DNA of 62,665 nt from Aeromonas rivuli (GTDB lineage Bacteria; Pseudomonadota; Gammaproteobacteria; Enterobacterales; Aeromonadaceae): assembly GCF_000820045.1 (NCBI RefSeq), contig NZ_CDBJ01000054.1, forward strand, positions 1 to 62,665, given 5' to 3'. Below, piece after piece: positions 54,440-62,665 of this stretch (positions are counted from its first letter, which is position 1; each line of letters opens with the position of its first letter). The notes under the pieces are model-generated. The model worked only from the letters and a program-made list of their open reading frames with translations, ran no database searches and had not been told where the DNA came from. A program made the translations under genes and the position numbers.

Positions 54440-55333
54440 TCAGACCGGTTGGGGTTTGAGGCGCCTGGGCAATCCGAAGATCACCAGATTGCCGAGCAGG
54501 CAGACCGCCATGCCGACCATGGAGACCGGTTGCCAGACAAATCCCTCATACAGGGTGGAGAGACCCAGGGCCACCAGGGGAAAGAGCACGGTGGCATAGG
54601 CCGCCTTGCTGGCCCCGATCCGCCCGACCAGGGTCAGATAGGCGGTAAAGGCGATCACCGAGCCGAACAGCGCCAGATAGAGCAGGGCCCCCCAGTAACG
54701 GGTGCCGGTCGGCCAGACCAGCTCTTGACCCAGCAGTTGCACCCAGCCCAGCAGCAGTATGACCCCGTACAACATGCCCCAGGGCACCATCTGCAACACG
54801 GTAAAACCCTGGCGCTGACCCCGGGCCGAGACCAGATTGCCGAGGGAGAAGCAGAGGGTTCCGGCGCAGGCGAAGGCGAGCCCCTTCCAGGCCTGGGCGC
54901 CCAGATCGCTCGATATCAGGCTGGGCCAGAACAGCAGCAGGGTGCCGGCCAGTCCCATCACTGAGCCCTGCAGCCATTGACGGCTGGGTTTCTGTTTCTC
55001 GAACAGCCAGAGGTTGAGGCCGTTGAAGATGCTGGCACAGGCGAACACCACCGCCGAGAGGCCGCTGGGGATGTATTGGGTGGCGTGATAGAAGCAGAGG
55101 AAGTTGGTGGAAAAGAGCAGGGCGCCGAGCAGGGCGGCATAGCCCTGGCCTTGTTTTGGCAGACGGGGAAACTTGCCGCTCAGGGTGAGCAGGGCAAAGA
55201 GTGCCAGGGCCGCCAGGGCGAAGCGATAGAGCACCGAGACCTCGATGGGGATGGGGCCGAGTTGCCAGGCGATGGCAATCCAGGTGCTGCCCCAGATGAG
55301 CACGGTGGCGAGATAGAGGGTCAGATTCATCAT
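54440..55333 (-). CDS. EamA/DMT-family transporter
   Basis: This 297-residue protein has ten membrane helices in two EamA units. It begins NLTLYLATVLIWGSTWIAIA, a common start of this family. AAGGAT precedes the ATG. It is followed by a LysR gene and divergent from an AraC gene; both could regulate it. The substrate may be an amino acid or metabolite. Confidence 0.82.
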   Translation of the reverse strand: MMNLTLYLATVLIWGSTWIAIAWQLGPIPIEVSVLYRFALAALALFALLTLSGKFPRLPKQGQGYAALLGALLFSTNFLCFYHATQYIPSGLSAVVFACASIFNGLNLWLFEKQKPSRQWLQGSVMGLAGTLLLFWPSLISSDLGAQAWKGLAFACAGTLCFSLGNLVSARGQRQGFTVLQMVPWGMLYGVILLLGWVQLLGQELVWPTGTRYWGALLYLALFGSVIAFTAYLTLVGRIGASKAAYATVLFPLVALGLSTLYEGFVWQPVSMVGMAVCLLGNLVIFGLPRRLKPQPV

Positions 55334-55593
55334 GGTGATCCTTAGGAAGGCGACGGCAATGGGTAAAAGGAGGAGCTCTGCTCTCTCACTCTGGTCTTAG
55401 CATGCCTGCCCTGGCCCGTGCCGGGTTACAGGATCTTGCGGTTATTTTGCCTAGGGGCGCCCCTGTGGCTGCCATCTGCCGGGGAGGGCGGGTAGACTGG
55501 ACACTCACCGGCCAGCGAAGGGCTGCCCGAGGAACCCTGTGGCGCCAGCTGGCTAGCCCCGGGTTCAGAGATCTTCAGGATGAGAGAGGCGAC

Positions 55594-56475
55594 ATGGCTG
55601 CAGGGGTATTCGATGCATTGGTCAGCACGGGGGCGCGGCTCGAGGCCCACCACTGGCTGGAGCCAGGGCTCGGACTGGCCAGCTGGCGAAACTGCTTCGA
55701 TCAGACGCGCTACCACAGACCCGGCCATCACACCCTGAGCGTCTATCTGCAAGGGGGTGAGCAGACGGAGCGGCTCGATGGCCCTGGGGGCCATGGTGGC
55801 GTCGGCAAGATTTGCCTGATGCCGGATCACCACAGATCCGAGTGGCTGGTGCGCGAGGAGTTTCGCTTCTTTCATCTCTATTTCAGCCCGGCACACCTGA
55901 CGCGGATCGCCGAGGAGGTCTGCGATCGGGAGGGCCGCCATCTGCAGCTCGATGACAAGACCTTCATCGACGATGCCCTCTTGATGAGGCTGGCCAACCA
56001 GCTTCAACACCTGGACTGGCAGGAGGCGGGCAATCGGCTGGCCCTTGGCGAGATCTGCAATCAACTGCTGCTGCACACCTTTAGTCATCACACCCAGGAG
56101 GCGCCAGCGCTGGTGCTGCCCAAGGGGGGATTGGCGCCTGCAGTGGCGCGGCGGGTGTGTGATTACATGGCCGGGCGTCTTGCGCAGCCCATCTTGCTTG
56201 GCGAGCTGGCGGCCGAGGCCAGCCTGAGCGAATTCCACTTCAGCCGCATGTTCGCCCAAACCCTGGGTACCTCTCCCCATCGCTATCTGCAGGGGCTGCG
56301 ATTGCGCCGTGCCAAGCAGCTCTTGCTGGCCGGGGCCTCCCTGGGGGAGGTGGCGAGCCAATGTGGTTTCTCGTCTGCGGCCCACCTGGGTAACCGCTTT
56401 CGTGATGATTTTGGTTTGAGTCCGGGGCAGTGGCGCAGCCGCTTGTCATCGGATTGTCATGCTGGGTGGAGATAG
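55594..56475 (+). CDS. AraC-family regulator
   Basis: This 293-residue protein has an N-terminal cupin-like effector half (GHHTLSVYLQGGEQTER, EFRFFHLYFSPAHLTRI) and a C-terminal double HTH: ILLGELAAEASLSEFHFSRM-FAQTLGTSPHRYL, then LGEVASQCGFSSAAHLGNRF-RDDFGLSPGQWR. ATG 55594 is chosen for GAGG upstream and the cupin length. It is divergent from the EamA gene. Confidence 0.87.
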   Translation: MAAGVFDALVSTGARLEAHHWLEPGLGLASWRNCFDQTRYHRPGHHTLSVYLQGGEQTERLDGPGGHGGVGKICLMPDHHRSEWLVREEFRFFHLYFSPAHLTRIAEEVCDREGRHLQLDDKTFIDDALLMRLANQLQHLDWQEAGNRLALGEICNQLLLHTFSHHTQEAPALVLPKGGLAPAVARRVCDYMAGRLAQPILLGELAAEASLSEFHFSRMFAQTLGTSPHRYLQGLRLRRAKQLLLAGASLGEVASQCGFSSAAHLGNRFRDDFGLSPGQWRSRLSSDCHAGWR

Positions 56476-56740
56476 TGGCGGCGCGCCCATCAACCAGTGC
56501 GCCACCGCCATGATCCCACCTCATAAGAAGGAAGCCTCTTGAAACAAAGCAAACGTCAGGCTCGCAGCCGCCACCTCTGGTTCAGTCACTGGAACGCCCC
56601 TCGCTGGTCCCTGCCTCTCCCCTGTGTCCCCGAACCCGAAGTGCCTCACAGTTCTCGTTGAAATCTCCCCCCTGCCATAGGCAGTGGCCGGCAAGTTTGC
56701 CACTATGACTCCCAGACGTTGATTGCTGTCATGGGGCGCT

Positions 56741-58378
56741 ATGTTTCTGGAACGTATCGAGATAAAAGGCTTTCGCGGGATAAACCGCCTCTCGCTCAGC
56801 CTGGATAACACCACTGTGCTCATCGGTGAGAACGCCTGGGGGAAATCGAGCCTGCTGCGGGCACTCTGGTGTCTGCTGGGCCAGGAAGCCGAGCCCTATC
56901 AGTTCAATGCAGATGACTTCCACAGACCCGAAGATCCCGAGCTGGCCTCGGCGCGCAGCCTGCAACTGGTGCTCACCTTCAGCGAATACCGACCGGAGAT
57001 GTGCCTGCGTTCCCAGCGCCTTGCCCGTCTCGCCCCGGTCTGGATGTCTCACAAAGACAAGTTCCATCGCATCCACTATCGAGCCAGCGCCGAGTTGCAC
57101 GATGATGGCAGCGTGTTGAGTCGCCATGACTTTCTCGATGGCATCGGCAAGGTGCTGGAGGGGGTGGAGAGCGGGCCTCTGGTCACTCTGCTCATCACCA
57201 TGAACCCGGTGTTTCGGCTGCGCGACGCCCGCAGCGCCCAGTTCGGCCAGGAGGCCCAGCCCTGGCCCGAGCCCAGCGAGCATCACCTCGGCAAGCTGAT
57301 GGAGAAGATGGGGGATGAGCCTTCACGCATCGGTGAAGAGGAACTCAAGGAGGCGCTCAGCGCCGTGCGCCAGCTGACGGATCACTACTTCAAGGCCCTG
57401 GCCCCCATCAAATACAAGCCGCGCAGCCAGCGGGAGATCATCAACAGGCCCATGACACTGCGCAACCCCGGCAACCTGCAGAGCCTGTTGCGTAGCGCCG
57501 ACAACCGGGCACTGCAACTGGCCATGGCGGGCATGGCGGGGGCCCTGCTCAATGCGCGTGGCAATCGGGAGCTGGAGCAAGGGGCCAGGCCCATCATGAT
57601 TGTGGAGGATCCGGAGAGCCGGCTCCATCCCACCATGCTCTCCCTGGCCTGGGGGCTGCTTGAGCAACTGCCGGCGCAGAAACTGCTCACCACCAACTCC
57701 GGCGATCTGCTCTCCTCCTTGCCCTTGAATCAGGTGCGCCGTCTGGTGCGCCGCCAGCAGGACATCCTCTGCCATCAACTCGGGGGGGAGCGCTACAGCA
57801 GCGACGATCTGCGCAAGATCGCCTTTCATGTGCGCATCAACAGACCCATGTCGCTGTTTGCCCGCTGCTGGTTGCTGGTGGAGGGGGAGACCGAGATCTG
57901 GCTGCTGTCAGAGCTGGCCCAGCTCTGCGGCTACAGCCTGCGGGCCGAAGGGGTGCGCATCATCGAGTTTGCCCAATGCGGCCAGGCGCCCCTCATCAAG
58001 GTGGCCCGGGACTTTGGCATAGAGTGGCACCTGCTCACCGACGGCGACGAGGCCGGGATGAAGTACGCCAGCTCGGCCCGATCCCTGCTCAAGGGGGAGC
58101 GGGAACAGGATCGTCTGACGCAGCTGCCTGCCGCCGACATCGAGCACTACCTCTATCACAACGGCTTCGAGGCGGTGTTTCGGCGCGAAGCCGGGGTGGG
58201 GGGGCGATCCTCACTCAGCGCCAGCCGCATCATCAACAAGGCGATACACCATCGCAGCAAGCCCGGCATGGCATTGGCCGTGGTGGAGGAGGCGGAGCGT
58301 CTGGGCCCAGGCCATATCCCCGTGGTGATCCGCCAGCTGTTCAAGCGGCTAGTGGCCCAGGCGAGGGGCCAGGGCTGA
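56741..58378 (+). CDS. ybjD: YbjD-type OLD-family ATPase/TOPRIM protein
   Basis: This 545-residue protein is close to E. coli YbjD. N-terminal ABC-type ATPase: Walker A GENAWGKSSLLRALW (about 30-44), signature-like region, Walker B IMIVEDPESRLHP (about 285). The C-terminal TOPRIM-like nuclease domain has WLLVEGETEIWLLSEL and HLLTDGDEAGMKY. OLD proteins act on DNA ends and can protect against phage; YbjD's role is open. The last codons (FKRLVAQARGQG) are repeated downstream in a 71-bp tandem array. Confidence 0.9.
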   Translation: MFLERIEIKGFRGINRLSLSLDNTTVLIGENAWGKSSLLRALWCLLGQEAEPYQFNADDFHRPEDPELASARSLQLVLTFSEYRPEMCLRSQRLARLAPVWMSHKDKFHRIHYRASAELHDDGSVLSRHDFLDGIGKVLEGVESGPLVTLLITMNPVFRLRDARSAQFGQEAQPWPEPSEHHLGKLMEKMGDEPSRIGEEELKEALSAVRQLTDHYFKALAPIKYKPRSQREIINRPMTLRNPGNLQSLLRSADNRALQLAMAGMAGALLNARGNRELEQGARPIMIVEDPESRLHPTMLSLAWGLLEQLPAQKLLTTNSGDLLSSLPLNQVRRLVRRQQDILCHQLGGERYSSDDLRKIAFHVRINRPMSLFARCWLLVEGETEIWLLSELAQLCGYSLRAEGVRIIEFAQCGQAPLIKVARDFGIEWHLLTDGDEAGMKYASSARSLLKGEREQDRLTQLPAADIEHYLYHNGFEAVFRREAGVGGRSSLSASRIINKAIHHRSKPGMALAVVEEAERLGPGHIPVVIRQLFKRLVAQARGQG

Positions 58379-58516
58379 CCTCCGATGCCTTTGTGGCAAT
58401 TCACCGGGCGTTCAAGGGGTTAGTGGCCCAGGCGAGGGGCCAGGGCTGACTCCCGATGCCTTTGTGGTAATTCCCCGGGCGTTCAAGGGGCTGGTGGCTC
58501 CGGCGAGGGCCAGGCG
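58339..58516 (+). repeat. 71-bp tandem repeat at the ybjD 3' end, about 2.5 copies
   Basis: Copies start at 58339, 58410 and 58481 with GTTCAAG. The first includes the last codons and stop of ybjD. The third breaks off at CCAGGCG. Copy 2 still encodes FKGLVAQARGQG-stop in the frame -1 to ybjD, and copy 3 is diverged. The period is again one short of a multiple of three. Confidence 0.92.
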
Positions 58517-58517
58517 T

Positions 58518-58545
58518 TTGGTTCCGCTTTGAGTTTGGGTATACT
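58518..58545 (+). promoter_or_regulatory. Promoter of the 240-aa membrane gene
   Basis: TTGGTT and TATACT are 16 bases apart, about 27 bases before the gene start. The last ybjD repeat ends just upstream. Confidence 0.5.
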
Positions 58546-58571
58546 CGCCCCCTTCATCACAGGAGGCGTTC

Positions 58572-59294
58572 ATGTTATCCCAATTACCCCTATGGCTTTA
58601 TCCCCTGAGTGGCCTGATGGCACTCGGGGCCCTCGCTTGGCTGGCACTGGTGCTGTGGCGCGGGGATCTCTGCCCGGGTCAACGCTCGCGTATCCTCCAG
58701 CAGAGCTTCTCGGTCTGGGTCATCAGTGGCCTCTCGGTGATGCTGGCGGTGGAGGCGAAGGCGCCCCAGTGGCAAGTCTGGCTCGGTGGGGCGGCCCTGA
58801 TACTGGGCATCGGCGTCTCCTTGCTGCAATCGAGACTGGAGGGCAAACGCGCCATCCCCGCCACCTGGCTATTGCTGCCCGCCTTGCCCCTGAGCCTCTA
58901 TGGACTGGGACTGCTGGCTGCGACTGGCTGGGTGAGTGGTCTGTTGCAGATGGTGCTGCTGGGCGCCGCCTTCGCTCACCTGATGCTGCTGCGAGCCCGC
59001 CACCGGTTGCAGGCGTTCAACACCTTGTTGCCCATGGTGGGGCTGGGGGCGGCGATTGCCAGCCTGCTCTGGTTTGTGGCCCTGATGTTGATGAGTCAGC
59101 CGAGTGACGCCGTGCTGAGCGCGCTGTTGCCCTGGATCCTGACTCAGACCCTGCTGCTTGTGGCCACCTTGCTGCTCTGGTTCAGCCCTGTCTATCTGCG
59201 GCGCGAGACCGCCCCCGTGGTGCTATCGACCACCCTGTGCGGCCTGCTGATCGCCGAGATAGCCGCCACTGGCGCCTTGCAGATGCTGAACTGA
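58572..59294 (+). CDS. Polytopic membrane protein of unknown function
   Basis: This 240-residue protein has about seven or eight hydrophobic segments: YPLSGLMALGALAWLALVLW, FSVWVISGLSVMLAV, VWLGGAALILGIGVSLL and further ones up to TTLCGLLIAEIAATGAL. AGGAGG precedes the ATG. There are no charged motifs or family signature I recognise. Confidence 0.75.
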   Translation: MLSQLPLWLYPLSGLMALGALAWLALVLWRGDLCPGQRSRILQQSFSVWVISGLSVMLAVEAKAPQWQVWLGGAALILGIGVSLLQSRLEGKRAIPATWLLLPALPLSLYGLGLLAATGWVSGLLQMVLLGAAFAHLMLLRARHRLQAFNTLLPMVGLGAAIASLLWFVALMLMSQPSDAVLSALLPWILTQTLLLVATLLLWFSPVYLRRETAPVVLSTTLCGLLIAEIAATGALQMLN

Positions 59295-59657
59295 GACCGC
59301 TTATTGCATTGAGACGGCGGAGCCTGGCTATCAGGCAGGCTGGGCTCCCCTGTCGACCAGCAGGGGCTTGTTGCCCTGACGGGAGGGTCACTGTGGCGCG
59401 CCAAGGAGATCGACGGCGTCGACCCTGGGGAAAATAAGCCGTTTGTGAGCCAGAGCGGGCACCCCAATGGCAGCTGAGCTTGCCTGCCTTGAGGGAGGCG
59501 GGTGAGGTTTCAGAGGCAAGGGCTTGTTTCATCGCATAAAAAGGCAGCATGGTGCTGGTAAAAGGGGCTGTTAGCGCCGCATTAATCTACACCTTCAACT
59601 TTATCAAGATTTTTGCTTGCAATATTTGCGCTGGCGCCTATTATTGGCGACCTCAGA
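59295..59657. other. Region before the tRNA-fMet genes, only a promoter seen
   Basis: I see no gene. Open frames on the minus strand at 59182-59550 have poor composition and no ribosome site. The last 45 bases carry the tRNA promoter. TTGTTTCATCGCATAAAAAGG near 59525 is AT-richer and may hold another signal. Confidence 0.5.
59617..59644 (+). promoter_or_regulatory. Promoter of the tRNA-fMet genes
   Basis: TTGCAA, a 16-base spacer and TATTAT are followed by a GC-rich discriminator (TGGCGACC) typical of stringently controlled tRNA promoters. Confidence 0.75.
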
Positions 59658-59734
<77 letters not shown>

Positions 59735-59828
59735 TCTGATACTCAAGGTGTTTATCGCCAGGTGAAGATGACTTGAGTGAAGCAATACCCAACCAGACAA
59801 CTGCTCAGTCTTGTTGGCACAATTCGGA

Positions 59829-59905
<77 letters not shown>

Positions 59906-60134
59906 TTTTATTCTGTTCGTCTCTCTCCATTGCCCCCCCTTTTAGCTGGCTTGACTCCATAATCGGGGTTGCGTGCTCGTTGATCGACCGCGCTGACTGT
60001 CACTGATCTATGCCCTGTTTCATTGTCTGTATCCCATCAGCACCCCGCTCAATGAGCGAGCAGCATGGCGATCTTTGCCTGCACTCAGGTATCATCGGCG
60101 CTCTTCTATTTTTTCATGGATGAGGCTGCGCCAT

Positions 60135-61625
60135 ATGCTCGATTTTTCCTATCAGGCCCCCAAGATAGACAACGATCCTCGGGATCTCGATCAGTTTATG
60201 GGACTGAGTTCCCCCCTCAAGTTATTGATCTGCCATCAGAGTCTGAAAGAGACACTGCTCGCGCGCCCCGAGCTGGTTGCGGCCAGCCTGCAAGCGGCCC
60301 TGGGGCAGGAGGGGCCTTATCTGTGCCCGATCATCGACTCTTCTGATCCGCAAGGGCTGCTTATCCTGATATTCAGCCCGGCGCTGGGGACAAGTCATGA
60401 GCGTTTCAAACAGATCCGCCAATGGATAGTCCCCCTTGCCCAATACCAGACCGAGCAGGTGAGTCTGCATCTGGAAGGGTTCGAGCCCGCCGAGAGGGCC
60501 CGACTCGGAGAGGTACTGCTTGCCTCCCTGCTGGCCGCCAACGTGGCGCTGCCGAGCCAGAAGCGCGAGGCCAAGGCCAGGATCCCTTATCGCCAGCTCT
60601 CCAGCTCCCCCGCGTTTCCCCTGGATGTGGCGCGTTTGTGTGCCGAGGCCGAAGGCAATGCCTTGGCCCGCCATCTTGGTGTGCTGCCCGCCTCCGTACT
60701 CGATGCACCCGGCTACCGGCAGCGGGTGAAAGAGATGGCCAGTGTCGAGGGGTGGCAGTGTCAGGAATATGATGAGGCAGCCTTGAAGGCACTGGGGGCC
60801 GGGGCTTTTCTCGCCGTGAGCCGCGGCTCTCAGGATGGCCAGGGCGCCATCGTGAAGCTCAGTTATGAACCCGCGGGGGCCACCCGGCAGCTGGCCCTGG
60901 TGGGCAAGGGGATCTGCCACGATTCGGGCGGCTACAACCTGAAAGTGGGGGGCTCCATGTATGGCATGCACCTGGATATGGGGGGCAGCGCCGTGGCGCT
61001 GGGAACGCTGCTCGCCATCAGCCGGGCCAGGCTGCCGATGAGGGTGCACTGCTGGCTGGCCATCGCCGAAAACCACATAGGCCCGGCGGCTTATCGCCCC
61101 GGTGAGGTGGTGACCGCCTGCAATGGCACCACCATAGAGGTGGTGGACACCGATGCCGAGGGGCGCATGGTGCTGGCCGATGCCCTGGCGCTGGCGGCGC
61201 GAGACGAGCCGGATCTTATCATCGACTACGCCACCCTGACCGGTGCCTGCAAGCGAGCGTTGGGCAGCCGCTACAGCGGCGCCTTCACCAACCAGGCCGA
61301 GTGGCTGACCTGCCTCATTGCGCTTGGGCAGGAGAGCGGGGAGCGGGTGTGGCCCTTCCCGATCGACAGTGATTACGATGAGGCGCTGGAGAGCGAATGG
61401 GCGGATCTGTTGCAGTGCGCCCCGGGCGCCTCGCCGGATCACATCGATGCGACCCGTTTTCTCAGTCGCTTCGTGCCAGCCCGGACACCCTGGTTGCATC
61501 TGGACTTGTCCGGCTACCGCAACAAGGGGGGCAATGGGGTGGTGGGCAGCGAGGTAACGGGCTTTGGGGTGCGTTTCACGCTGAGCCTGTTGGCGAAATG
61601 GCAAGCGGGCACCCTGGGATCCTGA
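60135..61625 (+). CDS. M17-family leucyl aminopeptidase-like protein
   Basis: This is a 496-residue di-metal aminopeptidase. The catalytic C-terminal domain has LVGKGICHDSGGYNLK (metal lysine and aspartate), MHLDMGGSAVALG and VVDTDAEGRMVLADAL, the M17 signature. The N-terminal 190 residues are a less conserved macro-like domain. ATG 60135 has GAGG upstream. It cleaves N-terminal residues from peptides in the cytosol. It is not close enough to PepA or PepB for a symbol. Confidence 0.9.
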   Translation: MLDFSYQAPKIDNDPRDLDQFMGLSSPLKLLICHQSLKETLLARPELVAASLQAALGQEGPYLCPIIDSSDPQGLLILIFSPALGTSHERFKQIRQWIVPLAQYQTEQVSLHLEGFEPAERARLGEVLLASLLAANVALPSQKREAKARIPYRQLSSSPAFPLDVARLCAEAEGNALARHLGVLPASVLDAPGYRQRVKEMASVEGWQCQEYDEAALKALGAGAFLAVSRGSQDGQGAIVKLSYEPAGATRQLALVGKGICHDSGGYNLKVGGSMYGMHLDMGGSAVALGTLLAISRARLPMRVHCWLAIAENHIGPAAYRPGEVVTACNGTTIEVVDTDAEGRMVLADALALAARDEPDLIIDYATLTGACKRALGSRYSGAFTNQAEWLTCLIALGQESGERVWPFPIDSDYDEALESEWADLLQCAPGASPDHIDATRFLSRFVPARTPWLHLDLSGYRNKGGNGVVGSEVTGFGVRFTLSLLAKWQAGTLGS

Positions 61626-61786
61626 CTGGATCCCGCCCTTGCCCTGGTTGATAATGGCGCCCTGGTTGTCAGCCAGGACGCCAACGATGCCATCTAAGGG
61701 GCATTGATTGCCAAGGTTGACCCTGTGTTGCGCCCAGCTGGCCGGGTCAGCGCCAGCGTTCATTTTCCATGTAGTAAAGGACTGAT

Positions 61787-62461
61787 ATGAATACGCCACA
61801 TTATGATTGGGTACTCTTTGATCTCGATGAAACCTTGCTGGACTTCCCGGTGGGCAAGGCGCTGGAGCAGACCCTGCAGTTACATGGCATAGTGGCGAAC
61901 GAGACGCGGATGAGTGAGTACCGTGAGCTCAATCACCGCCTCTGGGGCCAGTACAACAGTGGTGAAATAGATGCCCAGCATCTGCAACAGACCCGCTTCT
62001 CTCCCTTCGTCCCCGAAGGGATGGATCCTCTCATGATGAACGATACCTTTTTGCAGCAGATCATTGCCCTGAGTCAGCCCCTGGATGGCGTACTGGAAAC
62101 TTTGCTGCAACTGAAAGAGCGGGTGAGCATGGGCATTATCACCAACGGTTTCAGCCTGCCCCAGCGCGGCCGTCTGGCCAAACTCGGCTGGCACGACTGG
62201 TTCGCACCGCTGATCATCTCGGACGAGGTGCGAGTCACCAAACCGGCGGCGGCCATCTTCGAACAGAGTCTGGCGCTGATGGGGAGACCGGATCCGGCCC
62301 GGGTGTTGATGGTGGGGGATAATCCCAAGACGGACATAGCCGGTGCGGCGGCCATGGGGCTGGCCACCTGCTGGTATAACCCCCAGGGTCAGGCGGGGGA
62401 CTGTGCCCCGACCCACGAGATCCGCCACTTCACTCATCTGGCCGAGATAGTCCTGGGATAA
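61787..62461 (+). CDS. yjjG: Pyrimidine 5'-nucleotidase YjjG
   Basis: This 224-residue HAD hydrolase removes phosphate from UMP, dUMP, dTMP and abnormal pyrimidine nucleotides. Motif I LFDLDETLLDF (D12, D14), motif II GIITNGFSLPQ, Lys in TKPAAAIFE and motif III MVGDNPKTDIAGA. The pattern follows E. coli YjjG. Confidence 0.92.
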   Translation: MNTPHYDWVLFDLDETLLDFPVGKALEQTLQLHGIVANETRMSEYRELNHRLWGQYNSGEIDAQHLQQTRFSPFVPEGMDPLMMNDTFLQQIIALSQPLDGVLETLLQLKERVSMGIITNGFSLPQRGRLAKLGWHDWFAPLIISDEVRVTKPAAAIFEQSLALMGRPDPARVLMVGDNPKTDIAGAAAMGLATCWYNPQGQAGDCAPTHEIRHFTHLAEIVLG

Positions 62462-62500
62462 CGGCGGTAATAATGCTGGGATAAAACAACGATGTCCCGC

Positions 62501-62540
62501 ATAACAAAACAGGCAGCCTCTTGGCTGCCTGTTTTGTTAT
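62501..62540. terminator. Bidirectional terminator after yjjG
   Basis: An 18-bp perfect stem, ATAACAAAACAGGCAGCC and its complement, with a four-base loop. Confidence 0.92.
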
Positions 62541-62560
62541 GCCATTGCGGGATCCTGCCC

Positions 62561-62665
62561 CTATTCATCAGCCAGGGCCAGCCTGCGCTGGATAAAACGC
62601 GCCAGCAGGTTCCATCACGGTTTCATCGACGTTGAATGCGGGACGATGGATGGGGGGCACTGAGG
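62561..62665 (-). pseudogene. 3' end of a leftward gene with an apparent frameshift (partial)
   Basis: Two minus-strand frames join badly here. One enters from the edge as PPIHRPAFNVDETV and, after switching by one base around 62614, the other gives WNLLARFIQRRLALADE and stops at TAG 62561. The composition of both suggests a single C-terminus split by a one-base insertion. The first part recalls M20-type amidohydrolase ends. This is weak, because only 35 codons are visible. Confidence 0.35.

Noticed and set aside
59182..59550. Minus-strand frame of 122 codons between the membrane gene and tRNA-fMet
   Set aside because: Overlaps the 3' end of a well-supported gene, has no ribosome site, and its serine/arginine-rich composition is typical of noise.

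Overview
The window reads as a chromosomal segment of a GC-rich gammaproteobacterium, most likely an Aeromonas. This is inferred from gene content, not from a marker gene. It mixes enterobacterial and Vibrio-type families (MdlA/MdlB, YbcJ, YaeP, UPF0263, YnfA, VC2662, CvfB, YbjD, YjjG) with strong GC preference at third codon positions.

Left end (1 to about 7.3 kb): the early control and transposition region of a Mu-like prophage, entered from its repressor end. A CI-like S24-type repressor (6345-7142, +) stands divergent from a leftward early operon: Ner-like regulator, MuA-type DDE transposase, MuB-type ATPase, then small genes, several of them overlapping (unknown 92-aa protein, zinc-ribbon-like protein, DUF3164, unknown 246-aa protein, ANR-type regulator, DUF2786 protein cut by the window edge). 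Four 13-17 bp operator-like repeats lie around the repressor start. One fills the spacer of a predicted early promoter. Two non-overlapping gene junctions of the operon carry the same twin-hairpin element. A short ORF at 7150-7491 probably holds the 3' remnant of the interrupted host gene.

7.7-16.6 kb: host genes. The mdlA-mdlB exporter pair is separated by a 110-bp tandem repeat that builds two 37-codon micro-ORFs, each joined to its neighbours by GTGA overlaps. Then come an unknown 391-aa protein, a DUF4442 thioesterase-like protein, the S4 protein YbcJ, a VC2662-type exported repeat protein, a DUF429 protein and a membrane-anchored NERD protein.

16.6-26.9 kb: a 2-aminoethylphosphonate (AEP) cluster. 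It has an uptake ABC system (binding protein, ATPase, one large fused permease), an EamA transporter, divergent phnW and phnX (AEP to phosphonoacetaldehyde to acetaldehyde plus phosphate), an FAD oxidoreductase and a GntR regulator. Four copies of a TGGTNNNNACCA palindrome mark a likely regulon operator.

27.1-27.7 kb: a five-gene tRNA-Val(GAC) operon with a strong promoter, a terminator and a decayed tRNA as its first unit. From 27.8 to 62.5 kb the window is ordinary host chromosome: norM/ribE, purT, azoR, MarR, cvfB, mtgA flanked by two UPF0263 DNA-mimic paralogues, pdxY, acetyltransferases, rhlE, glutathione peroxidase, ddl, tapT, a TSUP transporter, LysR/EamA/AraC genes, ybjD with a 71-bp 3' repeat, two tRNA-fMet genes, an M17 aminopeptidase and yjjG. 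A partial gene with an apparent frameshift touches the right edge.

No CRISPR array, rRNA or complete insertion sequence was seen. The most unusual features are the frame-compatible tandem duplications of gene 3' ends (mdlA, ybjD), the phage twin hairpins and the AEP operator set.
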